DNA of 64,000 nt, taken from DTWD01 sp963662965 (GTDB lineage: Bacteria; Acidobacteriota; Vicinamibacteria; Vicinamibacterales; UBA8438). Below are positions 60,159 to 64,000 of the stretch, piece after piece; the first letter of the stretch is position 1; each line of letters opens with the position of its first letter. The stretch covers positions 1,116,001-1,180,000 of the forward strand of contig OY759970.1 of assembly GCA_963662965.1 (NCBI GenBank), read 5' to 3'. Under the pieces are notes generated by a model. The model had not been told where the DNA came from. It saw nothing but the letters and a program-made list of their open reading frames with translations, and searched no databases. A program made the translations under genes and the position numbers.

Positions 60159-61530
60159 GTGGGAACTTGCCCTCGACGTGGCCCGAGCCGTGAAGGCAGC
60201 GGGCGGGCGGGCGTTGGTCGTCGGCGGTTGGGTGCGCGACCGTCTGCTCGGCACCACCTCCACGGACGTCGACCTCGAAGTGTACGGTCTGCCGGCCGGT
60301 CGGTTGCGCACCGTGCTCGAGCGACTCGGGCCCGTCAACACCGTGGGAGAGAGCTTCACGGTCTACAAGCTGGGCCCACTCGATGTCGCGCTCCCGCGTA
60401 CCGAGTCGAAGACGGGTCGCGGCCATCGTGGATTCTCGGTCACCGGCGACCCGCAGCTTCCAGTAGAGGTCGCGTCCCGACGCCGCGACTTCACCATCAA
60501 CGCCATCGCTTGGGACCCTATGCGTGACGAGTATCTCGATCCGCACGACGGACGACGCGATCTCGCCGAGCGCCGCCTCCGCATGGTCGACCCTTCGACG
60601 TTCGGCGACGACAGCCTGCGTGTGCTGCGCGCCGTTCAGCTCGCCGCGCGTCTCGAATTCGAGGTCGACGAGGCCACCCAGGCTCGGTGCCGCACGATCC
60701 CGCTTGATGACCTCCCCGCCGAGCGGATTTGGGGCGAGCTCGAGAAGCTCCTGCTGCGGGCGGCGCGACCGTCCGTCGGGTTTGGGCTGGCTCGCGAGCT
60801 TGGCATCGTCGACCGCTTATTTCCAGAGCTCGACGCCCTGATCGATTGCCCCCAGGAGCCGGAGTGGCACCCCGAGGGCGACGTGTGGACGCACAATCTG
60901 CTGGTCATCGATCAAGCGCGCCAACGGATCGACGGATTGGGGCGACCGCAGCAGATCGCGCTGATGCTCGGCGCGGTGTGTCACGATTACGGCAAGCCAG
61001 CGACGACAGGTCTCATCGACGGGCGCATCCGGTCGCTGAACCACGAGAAGATGGGGATCGCGCCGGCGTCGACGTTCCTCGATCGACTACAGATTCACAC
61101 CCTCGATGGTTACGACGTCCGCGAGCAAGTCCTGGGACTCGTCGCGCATCACCTCAAACCGGGCATGTGGCACACCGCGCGCGACGGCGTCGGCGACGGC
61201 GCCTTCCGGCGCCTGGCCCGCAAGGTTGACCTTGAGCTACTGGCCCGCCTGGCCACGGCCGATTGCCGCGGCCGCACCGGGACGTTCGACTGCTCGGCGA
61301 TGGAGTGGTTTCGGGAGCGCGCCGAGGCGCTCGGCGTCGAGCATGCCCCACCCGCGCCGATTCTGATGGGACGGCACTTGCTCGCGCTCGGTCTGGCGCC
61401 CGGTCCGCGAATCGGCACGCTGTTGCAGCAGAGCTACGAGCGACAGCTCGATGGCGAGATTACGACGCTCGACCAAGCAATCGACGCAGCCAAAGCGTTG
61501 CTATCCGTCCCGGAGCATCCCGGCAAGTGA
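60151..61530 (+). CDS. cca: CCA tRNA nucleotidyltransferase (HD-domain type)
   Basis: A 459-residue class II nucleotidyltransferase. The active-site signature is VVGGWVRDRLLGTTSTDVDL with DVD metal-binding residues near residue 35. The R-R-D-F motif follows (SRRRDFTINAIAWDPM), then the DPHDGRRDLAERRLRM and RAVQLAARLEFEVD blocks. An HD domain is seen in GAVCHDYGKPATTGLIDG. It adds or repairs the 3' CCA of tRNAs; a poly(A) polymerase role is the alternative. The ATG at 60151 overlaps the upstream FGE-like gene. Its end overlaps the convergent dehydratase by 30 bp. Confidence 0.88.
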   Translation: MSEWELALDVARAVKAAGGRALVVGGWVRDRLLGTTSTDVDLEVYGLPAGRLRTVLERLGPVNTVGESFTVYKLGPLDVALPRTESKTGRGHRGFSVTGDPQLPVEVASRRRDFTINAIAWDPMRDEYLDPHDGRRDLAERRLRMVDPSTFGDDSLRVLRAVQLAARLEFEVDEATQARCRTIPLDDLPAERIWGELEKLLLRAARPSVGFGLARELGIVDRLFPELDALIDCPQEPEWHPEGDVWTHNLLVIDQARQRIDGLGRPQQIALMLGAVCHDYGKPATTGLIDGRIRSLNHEKMGIAPASTFLDRLQIHTLDGYDVREQVLGLVAHHLKPGMWHTARDGVGDGAFRRLARKVDLELLARLATADCRGRTGTFDCSAMEWFRERAEALGVEHAPPAPILMGRHLLALGLAPGPRIGTLLQQSYERQLDGEITTLDQAIDAAKALLSVPEHPGK

Positions 61531-62463
61531 TTCTGGGGCGACGTTGCCGCCGCTGAGAACGGCGACGGTATCACCGTCGATGGCGCGACTGGCGTCTGAC
61601 GCGAACAGTGTCGCGGCCACGGTCGCGGCCCCACTTGGCTCGACCACGAGTTTCGCGCGCGCCGCGAGCCACCGCACCGCCTTCACGATCGCGTCGTCGT
61701 CAACGGTGACAATGTCGTCCACCAAGGCCGCCACATGGGTAAAGGTCAGGTCCCCCGGACGCACCGGGAGGAGTCCATCGGCCACGCTCGAGACGCGGTC
61801 GAGCGTCACTGGTTTGCCGGCGGCCACCGATGCGACCATCGCCGCTGCGCCGACCGGCTCGACACCGACCACGCGAACGTCGGGTTGGATGTGCTTCACC
61901 GCCGCGGCGACGCCGGAGATCAGCCCACCACCACCGATTGGCACATAGATCGTCGTCGGCGCGCGGCGGTCTTCCAAGATCTCGAGGCCGACCGTGCCCT
62001 GACCGGCGATGATCTCCGGATGATCGAACGGCGGTACGACGGTGAGGTCGCGATCCGCGGCCTCGGCCTCGGCCCGCTCCCGCCTGGCGATCGACGTGGT
62101 CCCCTCGAAGAGGACTTCGGCGCCGTACGAACGGGCCCCCTCCACCTTGATACGCGGGGCGGTCTCCGGCATCACCACCACCGCCTGGAGCCCCAGCGCC
62201 CGCGCCGCGTAGGCGACCGCCTGTGCGTGATTGCCGGACGAATAGGTGATCACGCCGCGTCCGGGCGACTCACCGGCGAGCTGCGCGATCAGGTTGTACG
62301 CACCACGAATCTTGAAGGCGCCGGCAACCTGAAGGTTCTCGCACTTGAGCGCCAGAGAGCATTGCGCCGGATCGGATACATCGACCAGCGGCGTGCGACG
62401 CACCGTCCCTCTGAGGCGCCGCGCCGCAGCGCTGATGGCATTCAAGCCAACCAGCGTTGTCAT
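61501..62463 (-). CDS. Threonine/serine dehydratase (PLP, IlvA/TdcB-type)
   Basis: A 320-residue fold-type II PLP enzyme. The cofactor Lys is in VAGAFKIRGAYNLIAQL near residue 52; the substrate loop is TYSSGNHAQAVAYAARALG, and the phosphate-binding glycines are PIGGGGLISGVAAAVKH. It lacks the C-ter ACT regulatory domain, so it resembles catabolic TdcB or serine racemase-like enzymes rather than biosynthetic IlvA. It would deaminate Thr to 2-oxobutyrate or Ser to pyruvate. It overlaps the end of cca by 30 bp on the opposite strand and diverges from the outer-membrane protein gene. Confidence 0.88.
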   Translation of the reverse strand: MTTLVGLNAISAAARRLRGTVRRTPLVDVSDPAQCSLALKCENLQVAGAFKIRGAYNLIAQLAGESPGRGVITYSSGNHAQAVAYAARALGLQAVVVMPETAPRIKVEGARSYGAEVLFEGTTSIARRERAEAEAADRDLTVVPPFDHPEIIAGQGTVGLEILEDRRAPTTIYVPIGGGGLISGVAAAVKHIQPDVRVVGVEPVGAAAMVASVAAGKPVTLDRVSSVADGLLPVRPGDLTFTHVAALVDDIVTVDDDAIVKAVRWLAARAKLVVEPSGAATVAATLFASDASRAIDGDTVAVLSGGNVAPESLAGMLRDG

Positions 62464-62490
62464 CGCCGAAAGGCTCCGAAGACCAGGCCG

Positions 62491-62496
62491 TATACT
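62491..62496 (+). promoter_or_regulatory. -10-like box (TATACT), leaderless
   Basis: TATACT ends 7 nt before the ATG at 62504 of the outer-membrane protein gene. Confidence 0.5.
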
Positions 62497-62503
62497 GTGG
62501 CCG

Positions 62504-63166
62504 ATGTTTGGTCTCGGCGTCCGCGCGACGGGAGCGGTCCTTCTTGTCGTGACGTCATCGATGCTCGGATTCGCAGTGCCGGTGCTCGCCCAGCCGCCCC
62601 AAGAACCGATCGGGCGTTATGTCATCGACGTTCACGGCTCGTTCGTCCCGTTCGGCCGCAACGTGGAGCTCGCCGAGAACCGCGGGCTCAACCCGCCCGA
62701 CACGCCGGGGCCCGGTGCCGGATTCGAAGTGGGTGCGCACGTGTATCTGTTCCGGTGGCAGGCCATTACATTCGGCGTCGGGGCGAGCTTCCATACGTCG
62801 TTGGCCGACCAGGGTCCCGGCGAGCGTTCTCCGAATCCAGACGGCCCGACCCTCCGAAAACGATTCACCGCCGTGGCACCGCAGCTCTCGTTCAACTTCG
62901 GCAACCGCAACGGCTGGAGCTACCTCAGCGGTGGGATCGCACCGTCACGCCTGTCGCTCTTTCCCCTAAACGAAGACGAGTCGCCCCAGAGAAGCGCGGG
63001 TACCCTCAACTACGGTGGGGGCGTCCGCTGGTTTACCAGCGATCACCTCGCCTTTTCCATCGACTTCCGTCTGTATGCGATCAGTCCGCTGGAGGAGATG
63101 GGAGACGACCCGGGCTCCCCGCGAATGACACAGATGGTCTTGAGCATCGGCGCGTCATTTCGTTGA
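62504..63166 (+). CDS. Outer-membrane beta-barrel-like protein
   Basis: A 220-residue exported protein. The signal peptide is AVLLVVTSSMLGFAVPVLAQ. The mature chain shows alternating short strands typical of a small barrel: GAGFEVGAHVYLFRWQAITF, VGASFHTSLADQ, VAPQLSFNFGNRNGWSYLSG, TLNYGGGVRWFTSDHLAFSI and a final strand ending in Phe-Arg (MVLSIGASFR), as in OmpA/OMP-beta barrels. The function is unknown. The ATG at 62504 is supported by TATACT 7 nt upstream. R1 copy f begins at its stop codon. Confidence 0.78.
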   Translation: MFGLGVRATGAVLLVVTSSMLGFAVPVLAQPPQEPIGRYVIDVHGSFVPFGRNVELAENRGLNPPDTPGPGAGFEVGAHVYLFRWQAITFGVGASFHTSLADQGPGERSPNPDGPTLRKRFTAVAPQLSFNFGNRNGWSYLSGGIAPSRLSLFPLNEDESPQRSAGTLNYGGGVRWFTSDHLAFSIDFRLYAISPLEEMGDDPGSPRMTQMVLSIGASFR

Positions 63167-63262
63167 CGGGGCCTGCGGCCCCGGACCCCGTCGCGGCCGC
63201 TTGTGGGGCCCCAGCCGCCCCACGCCGCGGCCGCGGGGCGCGCTGTGCGCGCCCTGCCCACC
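63164..63262 (-). repeat. R1 GC-rich nested palindromic repeat, copy f
   Basis: Fills the gap between two convergent stop codons exactly. The plus strand starts TGACGGGGCCTGCGGCCCCG and ends GGGGCGCGCTGTGCGCGCCC then TGCCCACC. The internal stem is GCGGCCGC-rich with GTGGGGCCCC/GCCCCAC at its tip. Confidence 0.82.
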
Positions 63263-63999
63263 TAGTCGCCCAGGTGCTCGCGGAAAAAGTCGACGGTGCG
63301 CGGCCACGCCTGCTCGGTCGCCCGCATGTTGGCGCCTTCGCGGTCGTCTTGCGCCCGCAGGAATCCGTGTCCGGCGCCGTCGAAGAGTATCGGCTCGAAG
63401 GACTTGCCGAGCCGTCCCATGGCATCTTCCGCCTGCGGGATCGTCGCATTGACCCGCTGGTCGTCGCCGCCGTACAGACCGAGCACCGGCGCGTTGATCT
63501 GCGAGTAGGCGTCATCTCCCTCGGGCGAGGTGCCGTAGTAGACAACCGCAGCGCCGAGCTCTGCTTGCGACACCGCGTAGGCGAAGCTCGACGTGCCGCC
63601 CCAGCAGGACCCGACCGATCCGATTCGCCCGTTTCCCGCCGGGATGTCGAACGCGTAGGCACGAACCGCGTCGAGCCGGCGGGTCCGCTCGTCGGCTTCC
63701 AGCGTCCGAATCGACGCGACGACATCATCGCGCGACGCGAACGCTTCGGTGCCGCCACCGGCGGGCCCCATCCCGGACAGCAGGTCGGGGGCAACGGCGA
63801 TGAATCCCTCGGCCGCGAACTGGTCAGCGACACCGCGTATCCAGTCCGTCAGCCCGAAAATCTCATGAATCACCAGCACGATCGGAGCGCTGTCGGACCG
63901 CTCCGGGTAGACGACCCACGTCGAGATCGGCACGTCACTGCCTGGAACCATGACGTCGACCCACTCGCCATGCCGTGGGGACGACTCGAGGACCACCAT
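63262..63999 (-). CDS. Dienelactone hydrolase family protein
   Basis: A 245-residue (at least) alpha/beta hydrolase of the DLH family. The nucleophile is Cys in IGSVGSCWGGTSSFAYAVSQ near residue 135, as in true dienelactone hydrolases. Other hallmarks are VLVIHEIFGLTDWIRGVADQ, GFIAVAPDLLSGMGPAGGG, VLGLYGGDDQRVNATIPQA (catalytic Asp) and FDGAGHGFLRAQ (catalytic His). Substrates are lactones or esters. The first ATG is at the window edge (63999), and the real start could lie further upstream, so the entry may be partial at its N-terminus. Confidence 0.88.
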   Translation of the reverse strand: MVVLESSPRHGEWVDVMVPGSDVPISTWVVYPERSDSAPIVLVIHEIFGLTDWIRGVADQFAAEGFIAVAPDLLSGMGPAGGGTEAFASRDDVVASIRTLEADERTRRLDAVRAYAFDIPAGNGRIGSVGSCWGGTSSFAYAVSQAELGAAVVYYGTSPEGDDAYSQINAPVLGLYGGDDQRVNATIPQAEDAMGRLGKSFEPILFDGAGHGFLRAQDDREGANMRATEQAWPRTVDFFREHLGD

Positions 64000-64000
64000 C

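Overview
The window is a GC-rich bacterial chromosome segment. Its gene content suggests an Acidobacteriota member, most likely a Vicinamibacteria-like lineage: squalene-type hpnCDE genes, a DUF1800/DUF1501 pair, a TRAP-TPAT transporter operon, a SUMF1-like protein, a DUF6282 hydrolase and many genes that look leaderless. This placement is inference; no rRNA or tRNA gene is present to test it.

Layout. 1-0.8 kb: an IS6-like insertion sequence. 1.1-5.6 kb: a small basic protein, a truncated capD-type dehydratase fused to a truncated M20 dipeptidase, a sulfurtransferase, a vapB-like antitoxin with an internally deleted vapC toxin, and an AzgA-type purine permease. 5.6-10.7 kb: MBL hydrolase, acyl-CoA thioesterase, tandem-domain ThyX, DegT aminotransferase, def, Nudix. 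10.8-11.7 kb: an SGNH hydrolase cut off by an IS256-family transposase remnant. 12.1-16.6 kb: thiI and the squalene genes hpnE, hpnD, hpnC. 16.6-26.8 kb: hypothetical and decayed genes, cobalamin adenosyltransferase, MutY-like glycosylase, ygfZ, an alpha/beta hydrolase, an SDR-pseudokinase-FHA operon, an LDH/MDH-like protein and a frameshifted sigma factor. 27.1-31.2 kb: lipB and a lipoylated E2, then a decayed NtrC-type regulator joined to a truncated histidine kinase. 31.3-40.6 kb: HU, queF, smr, a frameshifted HD-GYP protein, a gluzincin peptidase, a DUF6282 protein, a DUF3311/SSS symporter pair, a MacB-like fragment, a frameshifted cytochrome-b-like protein and a 1-Cys peroxiredoxin. 40.6-53 kb: proline catabolism (pruA; proline dehydrogenase with an in-frame stop), a DUF1800/DUF1501 deletion fusion, D-threonine-aldolase-like enzyme, MerR, thiO, a broken Na/Pi cotransporter, a VirB10-like protein and an acyltransferase. 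53-59.2 kb: a five-gene operon of a TRAP transporter with a TatT lipoprotein, a TolB-like lipoprotein and an M20 peptidase. 59.5-64 kb: SUMF1-like protein, cca, threonine dehydratase, an outer-membrane protein and a dienelactone hydrolase.

Two themes stand out. First, about fifteen loci are broken by frameshifts, nonsense codons, in-frame fusions or deletions while housekeeping genes are intact. This means either real genome decay, as in a host-associated or drifting lineage, or assembly error; homopolymer miscalls could explain only part of it. Second, three intergenic repeat families lie between genes. R1 is a GC-rich nested palindrome, often placed exactly between a stop and the next start. 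R2 is a roughly 160 bp element with a conserved core, an apical hairpin that covaries between copies, and long outer arms that differ in each copy and match the neighbouring gene ends. R3 is a heptamer repeat based on GGTTCAA. R2 is the best candidate in the window for an undescribed element. Many genes also carry a TANNNT box 5-9 nt before the start codon, which points to widespread leaderless transcription.
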